From positions 1-5,465 of the forward strand of contig JABJJH010000532.1 of NCBI GenBank assembly GCA_018660965.1: a DNA stretch of 5,465 bases, given 5' to 3'. This document shows positions 1 through 5,465 of the stretch, piece by piece (within the stretch, counting starts at the first letter, position 1; each line of letters opens with the position of its first letter). The DNA comes from Rhodospirillaceae bacterium. Lineage in GTDB: Bacteria > Pseudomonadota > Alphaproteobacteria > UBA8366 > GCA-2717185. The notes under the pieces were generated by a model, which saw only the letters and a program-made list of their open reading frames with translations, searched no databases and had not been told where the DNA came from. The position numbers and the translations under genes are program-made.

Positions 1-660
1 ATCGAGGCCAAGCACGCGGCGGCGTCGGCGAAGGAATGGTTGAAGCCCGGTACGCTTTTCATGGATGTAAACACCCTGACCGGTCCGCAAACGGCGGCGA
101 TTGGTGAGACCATGCTGGACGCCGGTATCGATTATGTCGATGTCGCGGCGATGGGCGGGTTCAGTTCCTATGGCCATAAGGTGCCGTTTTTGCTGTCCGG
201 GCCATCGGCGGAACGCGCGGCGGCGTTCATGAAACCCCATGGCTTCGATGTGACAGTTTTGAGCGACAAAATCGGCGATGCGTCCGGCGTGAAAATCATC
301 CGCAGCGTCATGATCAAGGGCATCGAAGCGTTGAGCGTGGAATGCCTCGTGGCCGCGCACCGTCAGGATCTGGTCGAGGAAGTGTTGACCTGTTTCAGCG
401 ATGTGGACAGCCGGACATTCCGGGGATTCGTCGAGAACATGGCGATTTCGCACCTCGTTCACGCCAAGCGACGCATGGAGGAAATGGAGAAAGCCATCGA
501 AAATCTCGATGAAATCCACATCAAGCCGTTGATGACGGACTCAACCGTGGCCAGCCACCGCCGCACCGTCGACGCCAACGTCGTGCCCCCGGACGGAACC
601 CGCCCGACCTTGACGGAAGCCCTGGAAATCCTCAGCGAAAAGGTTGTCGGGCAAAGCTAG
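1..660 (+). CDS. NAD(P)-dependent oxidoreductase, 6PGDH-like with DUF1932 domain (5' truncated)
   Basis: The reading frame is open from the first base of the window, so this is the C-terminal 219 residues of a larger protein. The N-terminal half of the Rossmann domain with its glycine-rich dinucleotide motif lies outside. The visible part starts near the end of that domain: DVNTLTGPQT (about 22-31) matches the conserved D-x-S/N-T segment of beta-hydroxyacid dehydrogenases. It is followed by YVDVAAMGG and the GHKVPFLLSGP block (about 58-68) typical of DUF1932 proteins. The KIIRSVMIKGIEAL helix (from about 98) holds the lysine in the place of the catalytic lysine of the family; the usual asparagine four residues later is serine, as is common in DUF1932 members. 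The rest is the helical C-terminal domain. The substrate cannot be told. The TTG at 40 is internal and not a start. The gene converges on meaB and the two stop codons overlap, so it is not part of the mutase operon. Confidence 0.85.
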   Translation: MEAKHAAASAKEWLKPGTLFMDVNTLTGPQTAAIGETMLDAGIDYVDVAAMGGFSSYGHKVPFLLSGPSAERAAAFMKPHGFDVTVLSDKIGDASGVKIIRSVMIKGIEALSVECLVAAHRQDLVEEVLTCFSDVDSRTFRGFVENMAISHLVHAKRRMEEMEKAIENLDEIHIKPLMTDSTVASHRRTVDANVVPPDGTRPTLTEALEILSEKVVGQS

Positions 661-1718
661 CGGGGTGATCGAAGCGGTTGGGTCGTTCCGACTTCGGCAA
701 GGATAGCCTCGACCGCTTCGCCCGGGTTGGCGTTTCCCGAAATGATGGCTTCCACCCAAGAAGCCAGTACGGTGGGCACGGCGTCTCCACTGTCGCCATC
801 GTCATGACAGTAGAGTTGAAGCACGCGTTGGGTGATTAGTCGCTGCAATTGATCTCGAACTCTCAGGGTTTGTTTTCGCCGCAGCCGACCCGATTGCCTG
901 CACCAATCGATAAAATCGTCAATCACCGCGCCGAGTTCGGTTGTTCCTTGGTCCTTGTCAGCCGAAACGGCGAGTATCGGGGGGCGCCAGGCCAAGGGCT
1001 CGACGCCGGCGTCGCCATGGCGACGTATCAGAGCCTCGACCCCTGGCGTTAACGACCGGGGAGAACCTTGCGGACTTGAATCGCCTTGGCTCGCATACGC
1101 AACACCAATCATGCCCTCTAACTGCTGCCGTGTTGTATCGGCGCCGGCCAGGTCGGACTTATTGACGGCGTAAACGTCGCCAATTTCCATGATTCCCGCC
1201 TTAAGAGCCTGGACGGAATCGCCAAGGCCGGGAACCGCGACAACCACGGTGCAATCAGCCATCCCGGCGACCTCGATATCGGACTGTCCGGCGCCGACGG
1301 TTTCAAGCAGGATTCGCTCGAATCCGAAACCGCCGAGCAGCGCGATGATATCACAAGTCGCCTCGTTCAGGCCTCCGATATGTCCTCGAGCTGAAAGACT
1401 GCGAAAATAGACATTGGGCAAGTGTTCGCTGCGATCCATGCGGATACGGTCTCCGAGAACGGCGCCTCCGGAAAAAGGGCTCGATGGATCGATCGCCAGC
1501 ACTGCGATTCCACTTCCTTCGTTCCCCCAAAGCGCCGCCAGAGCATCGACGAGGGTCGATTTCCCCGCCCCGGGAGGGCCGGTAATTCCAACCACGGTCG
1601 CCCAATTTCCCTTGGCGTAAGCATTCTGCACCAGTTCCTGATAATCGCCGGTGCGATTTTCCACCTGGCTGATTGCTCGGGACAGGGTGCGCAAATTTGT
1701 GAGATCAAGTCCATCCAT
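657..1718 (-). CDS. meaB: MeaB/ArgK-type G-protein chaperone of B12-dependent mutase
   Basis: This 353-residue protein belongs to the SIMIBI-class G3E GTPases that assist adenosylcobalamin-dependent acyl-CoA mutases. They gate cofactor loading and help eject inactivated cofactor, using GTP hydrolysis. Visible motifs are the P-loop GPPGAGKST (47-55), the IDPSSPFSGG segment (76-85) followed by DRIRM (90-94), the switch region ETVGAGQSDIEV (139-150), the guanine-specificity motif NKSD (186-189) and SAD (252-254). The C-terminal helices (about 275-340) correspond to the dimerisation arm. Residues about 207-240 are rich in Gly, Ser and Pro and look unlike the usual helical segment there. Total length is slightly above the usual 320-330. 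The ATG at 1718 fits the family's N-terminus but has no clear Shine-Dalgarno; a tiny upstream ORF ends on it (TAATG). The gene lies 60 bp downstream of the mutase small subunit, the typical operon partner. Its stop overlaps that of the convergent dehydrogenase. Older annotations call this family LAO/AO transport ATPase. Confidence 0.93.
   Translation of the reverse strand: MDGLDLTNLRTLSRAISQVENRTGDYQELVQNAYAKGNWATVVGITGPPGAGKSTLVDALAALWGNEGSGIAVLAIDPSSPFSGGAVLGDRIRMDRSEHLPNVYFRSLSARGHIGGLNEATCDIIALLGGFGFERILLETVGAGQSDIEVAGMADCTVVVAVPGLGDSVQALKAGIMEIGDVYAVNKSDLAGADTTRQQLEGMIGVAYASQGDSSPQGSPRSLTPGVEALIRRHGDAGVEPLAWRPPILAVSADKDQGTTELGAVIDDFIDWCRQSGRLRRKQTLRVRDQLQRLITQRVLQLYCHDDGDSGDAVPTVLASWVEAIISGNANPGEAVEAILAEVGTTQPLRSPR
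670..720. repeat. Nested inverted repeat at the 3' end of meaB
   Basis: CGAAGCGGT (670-678) and ACCGCTTCG (712-720) form perfect 9-bp arms, enclosing a smaller hairpin GTCG-TTC-CGAC (682-692). It lies inside the last codons of meaB, 10 bp beyond the stop of the convergent dehydrogenase gene. It could slow polymerase or protect both 3' ends where there is no spacer for a terminator. No U tract follows on either strand, so it is not called a terminator. Confidence 0.4.
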
Positions 1719-1744
1719 TAAGTGTTTGCCGCCGGTTGGACCAT
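1718..1744 (-). other. Possible 8-codon leader ORF overlapping the meaB start
   Basis: On the minus strand an ATG at 1742-1744 opens an eight-residue frame (MVQPAANT). Its TAA stop (1718-1720) shares one base with the meaB ATG, giving TAATG. An AGG lies 8 nt before the small ATG, while meaB itself has no evident Shine-Dalgarno. This geometry would allow termination-reinitiation coupling. It is short enough to occur by chance, so function is inference only. Confidence 0.25.
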
Positions 1745-1778
1745 GACGTCGCCTGTTAGAACGTCCTGAAGGTTTAAA
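1719..1778 (-). other. Short intergenic spacer between mutase small subunit and meaB
   Basis: This 60-bp spacer is AT-richer than its neighbours around 1771-1781. It contains no convincing terminator or -35/-10 pair, which fits read-through transcription from the mutase small-subunit gene into meaB. Its only notable content is the small leader ORF that ends on the meaB start. Confidence 0.5.
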
Positions 1779-2183
1779 TTAAGCATCGGCGGATTCCTTG
1801 ATCAGGTAGTCAACAATCGCCGACATCGGCGCGCCCGACAGAAACACTTGGGAAACGCCAGCAGCTTCAAGGACCGGGATGTCTTCTTGTGGAATGACGC
1901 CACCGGCCATGATGCGAATATCACTGGCGCCCTGCTCATCGAGCAACGTCCGCAACCGGGGCAACAAAACCCCGTGCGCTCCCGACAGAATACTGACGCC
2001 GATCCAGTCTACATCCTCCTCTATGGCGGCCCGAACCACCTGTTCAGGCCGACGACGCAAACCGGTGTAAATGACCTCCATCCCGGCGTCCAACAACCCG
2101 CGCGCCACGACCCGTGCGCCGACATCGTGCCCATCCAGGCCGATATTCGCGATGAGAACTCTTAAACGCTTGTTGGTGTCCAT
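1779..2183 (-). CDS. B12-binding small subunit of methylmalonyl-CoA mutase-type enzyme
   Basis: The protein is 134 residues long, the usual size for a free-standing cobalamin-binding subunit of two-gene acyl-CoA mutases. It is a single Rossmann-like B12-binding domain. The base-off/His-on motif DGHDVG (17-22) supplies the lower axial ligand His19. SILSGAH (64-70) and GGVIP (94-98) form the remaining nucleotide-tail pocket. IYTGLRRRPEQVVRAAIEEDVD and the C-terminal SGAP...IVDYL also match the family closely. The start is placed at 2183 because family homology begins there and a GGTGGA Shine-Dalgarno lies 9 nt upstream. The frame stays open to an ATG at 2285, but those 34 extra codons are mostly mobile-element DNA (2204-2285) and should not be annotated as protein. 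It must pair with the large subunit encoded upstream (2319-4061). The two genes are now separated by the inserted element, and meaB follows 60 bp downstream. Unlike the large subunit, it shows no unusual substitutions. Confidence 0.95.
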   Translation of the reverse strand: MDTNKRLRVLIANIGLDGHDVGARVVARGLLDAGMEVIYTGLRRRPEQVVRAAIEEDVDWIGVSILSGAHGVLLPRLRTLLDEQGASDIRIMAGGVIPQEDIPVLEAAGVSQVFLSGAPMSAIVDYLIKESADA

Positions 2184-2192
2184 GCCGGTTAT

Positions 2193-2198
2193 TCCACC
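2193..2198 (-). promoter_or_regulatory. Ribosome binding site deciding the small-subunit start
   Basis: The minus strand reads GGTGGA, 9 nt before the ATG at 2183. It lies outside the mobile element, between the element's left CTAG and the gene. It therefore belonged to the original intergenic spacer and supports the 134-residue start over the longer open frame. Confidence 0.6.
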
Positions 2199-2203
2199 CG
2201 CTA

Positions 2204-2253
2204 GTGGTCTGATCGAAACGCTTGGTACCCAAGCATTTTGTGAATCAGACCAC
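2204..2253. repeat. Inverted repeat forming the left half of the MITE
   Basis: GTGGTCTGAT (2204-2213) and ATCAGACCAC (2244-2253) are perfect 10-bp inverted arms. Between them sits a second perfect hairpin, GCTTGG (2220-2225) and CCAAGC (2229-2234) with a 3-nt loop. The left terminal repeat therefore has two possible partners: its own internal copy and the right terminus. A short TTGATC/GATCAA pair (2261-2266, 2280-2285) lies in the middle of the element. Confidence 0.7.
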
Positions 2254-2283
2254 GAACCTATTGATCTGGTGGGGCAACTGATC

Positions 2284-2307
2284 AAAACGGATGGGCGCCA
2301 TCCGTTT
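2284..2307 (-). terminator. Terminator-like hairpin between mutase subunit genes, carried by the MITE
   Basis: AAACGGATGG (2285-2294) and CCATCCGTTT (2298-2307) form a perfect 10-bp stem with a 3-nt loop. On the minus-strand transcript the stem starts 11 nt after the large-subunit stop codon and ends in four U residues (2287-2284). This has the shape of an intrinsic terminator, although the U tract is short and overlaps the stem. It may lower transcription into the small-subunit gene and meaB, or act as a 3'-end stabiliser of the large-subunit message. On the plus strand it has only three U residues. Confidence 0.45.
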
Positions 2308-2318
2308 CGGTTGCACCA

Positions 2319-4061
2319 CTAGAATCCAGTCGAAGGCGTGAAGCTGCCGAACCGGTCACGCCAACAGTCGCAAATTTCACCAATCGTCGCATAAGCGCGC
2401 ACGGCCTCCAAAACACTGGGAACGACATTGCGATCCTCGGCGCAGGCGCGGTCAACCTCGACCAAGGCGGCGCGGACTCGCGCCTCGTCTCTGGTAGCCT
2501 TGACCTTGGCGAGACGCGCCAACTGACGCTCGCTCGCCGCCGGGTCGCCGCGAAACGCAGTATTGGCGACGTTTGGAGTTTGCGGCCACTTGTTGACCGT
2601 AATCCACGGTCGATCCCCCGAATCGACAGCACGCTGTCGACGAACGGCGCCCTCCGTCATGATGCGCTGTCCAATTCCTTGATCGATAACACGCAAAGCG
2701 CCGCCAGCGTCTTCGAGTTCACGCAGTGTCAAAAGGATATTCTCTTCGATCTCCGATGTCAGGCGCTCGATGAAGTACGAGCCGCCCAAGGGATCGATCG
2801 TATCGGAGAAACCGTGTTCATGAGCGATAATTTGCTGGGTCCTCAAGGCCACACGGAGCGACTCTTCGCCCGGTGTCGAAACGGCTTCGTCGAAAGAGGC
2901 AATATAAACGTAACTGGCGCCGCCCAATGCATAGGCCAAGGTTCCAAAGGCCGTTCGCGTGATGTTGTTCAGGGGTTCCGGCAACGCCTCCTGTCCATGT
3001 CCGTAAACGGTGGTTTGCAAGGCCATGGCCGCCGTGGTGGATGCGCCGTATCGTTCCTTCATCATGCGCGCCCAAACGCGCCGCAAGGCGCGAAGGTTAG
3101 CGACGGTCACGAAAAAATCGTGCCGTTCATCGGGGAACATATGCAAAAGCGGCGCGATCTCGTCGATAGAGCGACCGCGCGCCAGAAGCAGTTCGATGTA
3201 GTGAATTGCGTTCGCCAGGGCGATCGCGGTTCCCTTGGTCGACCCTGCGCCGCCCGCGTTGATGTGGTTGACGCAGACAGTCATCGGCGACCAGTTCGGC
3301 GCATGGTCGATGCACCATTCCACTGTGTCCGCCGCCAAGCGCGCCGCAGGTTCCGCCGGCAATATCTGTGTGCCGCGCGCTATGTACTCCTTGAGCGGGT
3401 CGTTCTGAAGGTCCACCACGTAACGGGACCAACTAATCCCCTGCTTTTCCCCCAATGCCGCGAAAAGGGAAAGCGCGATCGGACCGAGGGAATTGCAAAG
3501 AGTCCCGACCCGCTTGATGCTGTCGAGCGGAATACCATCGAAGAGAGCTTCCATGTCGGCAAGCGTGTCGATCGCGACGCCAACTTGTCCAACCTCGGCG
3601 GTGGCCATTTCATGATCGGAATCATATCCACACTGGGTCGGCAGGTCGTTGGCCACCAAAATTTGTTCCGCCCCCATTTCGAGAAGCGACCGAAAGCGAT
3701 TGTTGCAAACTGTCGCGTCACCGAAACCGGAATAGGCGGATACGACAAAAGGCTCAGCGCGATACATCGCGGGCTCATGCCCGCGTGTAAACGGGTATTC
3801 GCCAGGGAAGCCAATGTCCCGCAAATAGTCTACGCGACCGGTTAAACTCGCGGGTGTATAAAGAGGCTCTATTTCCGCACCGATATCCGCCACCCGTGAT
3901 TTGCGATCGCCGTATTTCGCAATCGCCGGACTATAAGTCTCTTTCAACCAACGCGTTTGCTCGACGGCGATTGGATCAACAGCGTCACTCAAGCCTCCCT
4001 TAGATTTATCATTCGAATGCTGCTGTAAGTCTTTTGACTCCAGCGTCGGGATTTGTGGCAT
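2319..4061 (-). CDS. Divergent methylmalonyl-CoA mutase-type large (catalytic) subunit
   Basis: This 580-residue protein is the substrate-binding TIM-barrel subunit of an adenosylcobalamin-dependent acyl-CoA mutase, which exchanges a hydrogen and a carbonyl-CoA group on adjacent carbons by radical chemistry. It lacks the B12-binding domain, which the small-subunit gene supplies. Family blocks are PLYTPASL (67-74), GFPGEYPFTRG (84-94), GYDSDH (145-150), GVAIDTLADM (161-170), LQNDPLKEYIARGT (218-231), IDPLGGSYFIE (422-432) and the C-terminal helices. Aligned by eye to the Propionibacterium enzyme, Tyr89, Gln197, Arg207 and His244 are kept as Tyr110, Gln219, Arg229 and His266. This argues for a carboxylated acyl-CoA substrate rather than isobutyryl- or hydroxyisobutyryl-CoA. 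Many CoA- or corrin-facing positions differ, so methylmalonyl-CoA is not assured. The ATG at 4061 has an AGTAGG Shine-Dalgarno 5 nt upstream. An FNR-type site lies about 110 bp upstream. The stop codon is the target CTAG of a MITE. Confidence 0.9.
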   Translation of the reverse strand: MPQIPTLESKDLQQHSNDKSKGGLSDAVDPIAVEQTRWLKETYSPAIAKYGDRKSRVADIGAEIEPLYTPASLTGRVDYLRDIGFPGEYPFTRGHEPAMYRAEPFVVSAYSGFGDATVCNNRFRSLLEMGAEQILVANDLPTQCGYDSDHEMATAEVGQVGVAIDTLADMEALFDGIPLDSIKRVGTLCNSLGPIALSLFAALGEKQGISWSRYVVDLQNDPLKEYIARGTQILPAEPAARLAADTVEWCIDHAPNWSPMTVCVNHINAGGAGSTKGTAIALANAIHYIELLLARGRSIDEIAPLLHMFPDERHDFFVTVANLRALRRVWARMMKERYGASTTAAMALQTTVYGHGQEALPEPLNNITRTAFGTLAYALGGASYVYIASFDEAVSTPGEESLRVALRTQQIIAHEHGFSDTIDPLGGSYFIERLTSEIEENILLTLRELEDAGGALRVIDQGIGQRIMTEGAVRRQRAVDSGDRPWITVNKWPQTPNVANTAFRGDPAASERQLARLAKVKATRDEARVRAALVEVDRACAEDRNVVPSVLEAVRAYATIGEICDCWRDRFGSFTPSTGF

Positions 4062-4283
4062 GGCGACCTACTTACTGGAACGACGATGTCGGCGGTATTC
4101 TGGTTGCGCGCGTGAATTGTCCACAACACGCATCGTATACCGCAGCAATATCTGATCGCTAACATTGATCTACATCAAGCAAGCAACATGCAGTCGCTCG
4201 TTTCGAACCAGGAGTCGTCGGTTGGGAAGTTTAAGAATTTGGTTAGCCCCGGCGGTAATTCCGGACCCGGCGCCACCAAAACC
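4062..4283 (-). promoter_or_regulatory. Promoter region of the mutase operon (222-bp intergenic)
   Basis: The gap between the M81 protein stop and the mutase start contains no plausible gene; the small frames in it have no family resemblance or ribosome site. It holds an FNR-type palindrome (4165-4178), a weak -10-like TATACG (minus strand, 4139-4134) and the AGTAGG ribosome site (4067-4072). The GC-rich part just after the M81 stop (about 4240-4283) has short complementary runs but no clear intrinsic terminator. The gap suggests that the mutase operon has its own promoter and is not simply read through from the M81 gene. Confidence 0.55.
4165..4178. promoter_or_regulatory. FNR/FixK/Dnr-type operator
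   Basis: TTGATCTACATCAA is a perfect match to the TTGAT-N4-ATCAA palindrome bound by FNR-family regulators (FNR, Anr, FnrL, FixK, Dnr, NnrR). Its centre lies 110 bp upstream of the mutase ATG. A -10-like TATACG on the minus strand starts 25 nt past the site, which would put the site near -44 relative to transcription start, close to the activating position. This suggests activation under low oxygen or by nitric oxide. The exact regulator and direction of the effect cannot be told from the site alone. Confidence 0.7.
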
Positions 4284-5465
4284 CTAACTCTGCGAGGGCA
4301 GATTGGACTCCACGTCCGGGTCCAGCGGGTATATGGGGCGGCGGAGGTTTTTCCACGGGAACAGGCTGTAATCCGACGAGCAGCAGCCCGGCCCCGACAC
4401 CAGCACGATGCCTTTCGCCATGGGTTCGAACCCGGCCCGGAAATGTTGCCGTGATTTAATCAGCACATAGGATTTTCGTGTCGGGTCGATGCCCGCATGG
4501 GTGAAGCAGCCGGTGTCGAACGGTTCGTAACGGCCTTCGGCGACGACAATTTCGATGTCGCCGGTGTCCAGCACGGCGCAGCGGCCGATATTCATTTTAA
4601 CGCCGGTGAACATGGGGCCGGTCACCGTGAAGGCGCCGTCGGTGATGCGCCGCACCGTTCCCGTGACCGCCAGCGGTTCGCCTTTCAACCCCATGGACGG
4701 CGTATCGGTCTTGCCGCCGAGTTGCAATGTGATGGTTGCGCCCACGCCGGCGTCTATCATCTGTTGGACGCTTTCCGGGTCACAGAACGGTCCCGCCACG
4801 ACGTTGGTCAGGCCCTGGCGCATCACTTCCTGCAAGGCGGCCATGACGTCCTGACTGCCGCCGGACCCAGTGTTCTCGCCGTGATCGGCCAGAATGATCG
4901 GGCCGTCGCCCGCTGTTTCGGCCAGGCCCCGCGCTTCGGACACGGAGTCCTCGATGGGTTCCACCGGGTATATGAATTCTTCCCGCCGATCCCAGCCTTC
5001 GCCCAGTATGTCGTACAGCAAGCGTTCGGCTTCATCGGAATCGCCGGCGCCGCCATTCCCAACCACAATAGCGCTCAATCCCACATGGGGAATGTCGGCC
5101 AGCGGGAAGCAGCCAAAGATCGAGGCGTTGAGAACGCTACCGTCCGCTTCCGCCGCGATGGCCTTCGCCATCATGTCCTTCATGGGTTGCATGGACGGCG
5201 CATGGCGGTTCATGTGGGGCATGACCGGCAGCGAGTGCCAGACCATGAACGGAGAAACCTCGCCCTTCATGGCGCGCAGCAGCGTTCGCCCGGCGCGCTC
5301 GCCGGTCTCGTACATGTCGATATGCGGATAGGTGCGATACCCCGTCACGACGGTCGCGTTGTCGACAATATCGGCGGTCAAGTTGGTGTGAAAATCCAGC
5401 GCGACCGCGATAGGCAATTCCGGCGCGATGTCCCGGATGCGGCGCAACAGCACGCCTTCGCCATC
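4284..5465 (-). CDS. M81 family metallopeptidase, MlrC-like (N-terminus beyond window)
   Basis: The frame is open to the right edge (residues DGEG precede the internal GTG at 5453), so 393 C-terminal residues are visible and roughly 100 N-terminal residues are missing. The family includes MlrC of Sphingomonas, which cleaves linearised microcystin, but most members have unknown substrates. The fragment begins in the DUF1485 domain: DGEG at 1-4, ALDFHTNLT with Asp24 and His26, and GYRTYPHIDMYETG with His48 and Asp50. These are probable zinc ligands, by family analogy. The MlrC C-terminal domain follows from about residue 190 (LADHGENTGSGG), with the conserved HFRAGFEP block at 341-348 and the closing RRPIYPLDPD. 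It is on the same strand as the mutase genes but 222 bp upstream of them, with a separate regulatory region between. A functional link to the mutase is not evident. Confidence 0.88.
   Translation of the reverse strand, partial: DGEGVLLRRIRDIAPELPIAVALDFHTNLTADIVDNATVVTGYRTYPHIDMYETGERAGRTLLRAMKGEVSPFMVWHSLPVMPHMNRHAPSMQPMKDMMAKAIAAEADGSVLNASIFGCFPLADIPHVGLSAIVVGNGGAGDSDEAERLLYDILGEGWDRREEFIYPVEPIEDSVSEARGLAETAGDGPIILADHGENTGSGGSQDVMAALQEVMRQGLTNVVAGPFCDPESVQQMIDAGVGATITLQLGGKTDTPSMGLKGEPLAVTGTVRRITDGAFTVTGPMFTGVKMNIGRCAVLDTGDIEIVVAEGRYEPFDTGCFTHAGIDPTRKSYVLIKSRQHFRAGFEPMAKGIVLVSGPGCCSSDYSLFPWKNLRRPIYPLDPDVESNLPSQS

Larger units (their letters stand above)
2202..2321. mobile_element. MITE-like element, 116 bp, flanked by TA within CTAG targets
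   Basis: A 116-bp segment (2204-2319) is bounded on each side by TA, itself inside CTAG (2201-2204 and 2319-2322). The ends are imperfect terminal inverted repeats: reading inward from each CTAG, 16 of the first 20 bases agree, beginning CTAGTGGT and with CGAAACG in common further in. It has no room for a transposase. The interior is highly self-complementary, with three separate hairpins. TA duplication within CTAG is the known target behaviour of IS630-type (IS630/Tc1/mariner) transposases, so this is probably a non-autonomous derivative mobilised in trans by such an element. The family assignment is inference; the ends and target are seen directly. It sits exactly at the stop codon of the mutase large subunit and leaves that codon intact. 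Confidence 0.8.

Noticed and set aside
1118..1714. Several open frames within meaB in other frames and on the plus strand
   Set aside because: They overlap the P-loop and NKSD-encoding stretches of meaB and show no domain of their own.
2580..3845. 421-codon open frame on the plus strand opposite the mutase large subunit
   Set aside because: It is fully antisense to a gene with clear family motifs. Its translation is rich in Arg, Gln and Cys and has no recognisable domain, as expected for a shadow frame in GC-rich DNA.
4240..4283. Possible terminator after the M81 gene
   Set aside because: Short complementary runs (TTTGGT/ACCAAA around GC-rich DNA) do not form a continuous stem followed by a U tract.
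4422..4433. GGGTTCGAACCC, resembling a tRNA T-arm
   Set aside because: It lies inside the conserved HFRAGFEPMAKG-coding region of the M81 gene, and there is no D-arm, anticodon arm or acceptor stem around it.
4188..4454. 88-codon plus-strand frame starting in the intergenic region
   Set aside because: It runs antisense into the M81 gene, has no ribosome binding site worth naming and no family resemblance.
1..5465. CRISPR array, rRNA or tRNA genes, phage or toxin-antitoxin modules
   Set aside because: I found no regularly spaced direct repeats, no RNA-gene signatures and no proteins of those families in the window.

Overview
The window reads as a chromosomal segment of a GC-rich proteobacterium, most likely an alphaproteobacterium. 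This is an inference from codon usage, the gene families present and an FNR/FixK-type operator; no rRNA or other taxonomic marker is present. It holds five protein-coding genes, two of them cut by the window edges, plus one small non-autonomous mobile element.

Layout, left to right. Positions 1-660 (+) carry the C-terminal part of a 6-phosphogluconate-dehydrogenase-like NAD(P)-dependent oxidoreductase with a DUF1932 domain. Everything else is on the minus strand and is transcribed right to left. Positions 4284-5465 hold most of an MlrC-like M81 family metallopeptidase, with its N-terminus beyond the window. Positions 4062-4283 are a 222-bp gap with a perfect FNR-type palindrome. Positions 2319-4061 encode the large (catalytic) subunit of an adenosylcobalamin-dependent acyl-CoA mutase. 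Positions 2202-2321 are a 116-bp MITE-like element flanked by TA. Positions 1779-2183 encode the small B12-binding mutase subunit. Positions 657-1718 encode the MeaB/ArgK-type G-protein chaperone. The meaB stop and the stop of the dehydrogenase converge in one shared CTAG.

How the genes fit together. The two mutase subunits and MeaB form a functional unit: the large subunit provides the TIM barrel and substrate pocket, the small subunit carries the DxHxxG cobalamin ligand, and MeaB gates cofactor loading and protects the holoenzyme. The large subunit keeps the residues expected for a dicarboxylic acyl-CoA substrate (equivalents of Tyr89, Gln197, Arg207 and His244 of the Propionibacterium enzyme). 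It differs at many of the CoA- and cofactor-contacting positions, so its substrate may not be methylmalonyl-CoA. The FNR-type site suggests oxygen- or nitric-oxide-responsive control of the operon.

The most notable structural event is the MITE. Its target CTAG coincides with the TAG stop codon of the large subunit. Removing the element on paper leaves only 17 nt, including a Shine-Dalgarno sequence, between the two subunit genes. An ancestrally tight operon has therefore been split by an insertion that kept the stop codon and placed a terminator-like hairpin between the subunits.
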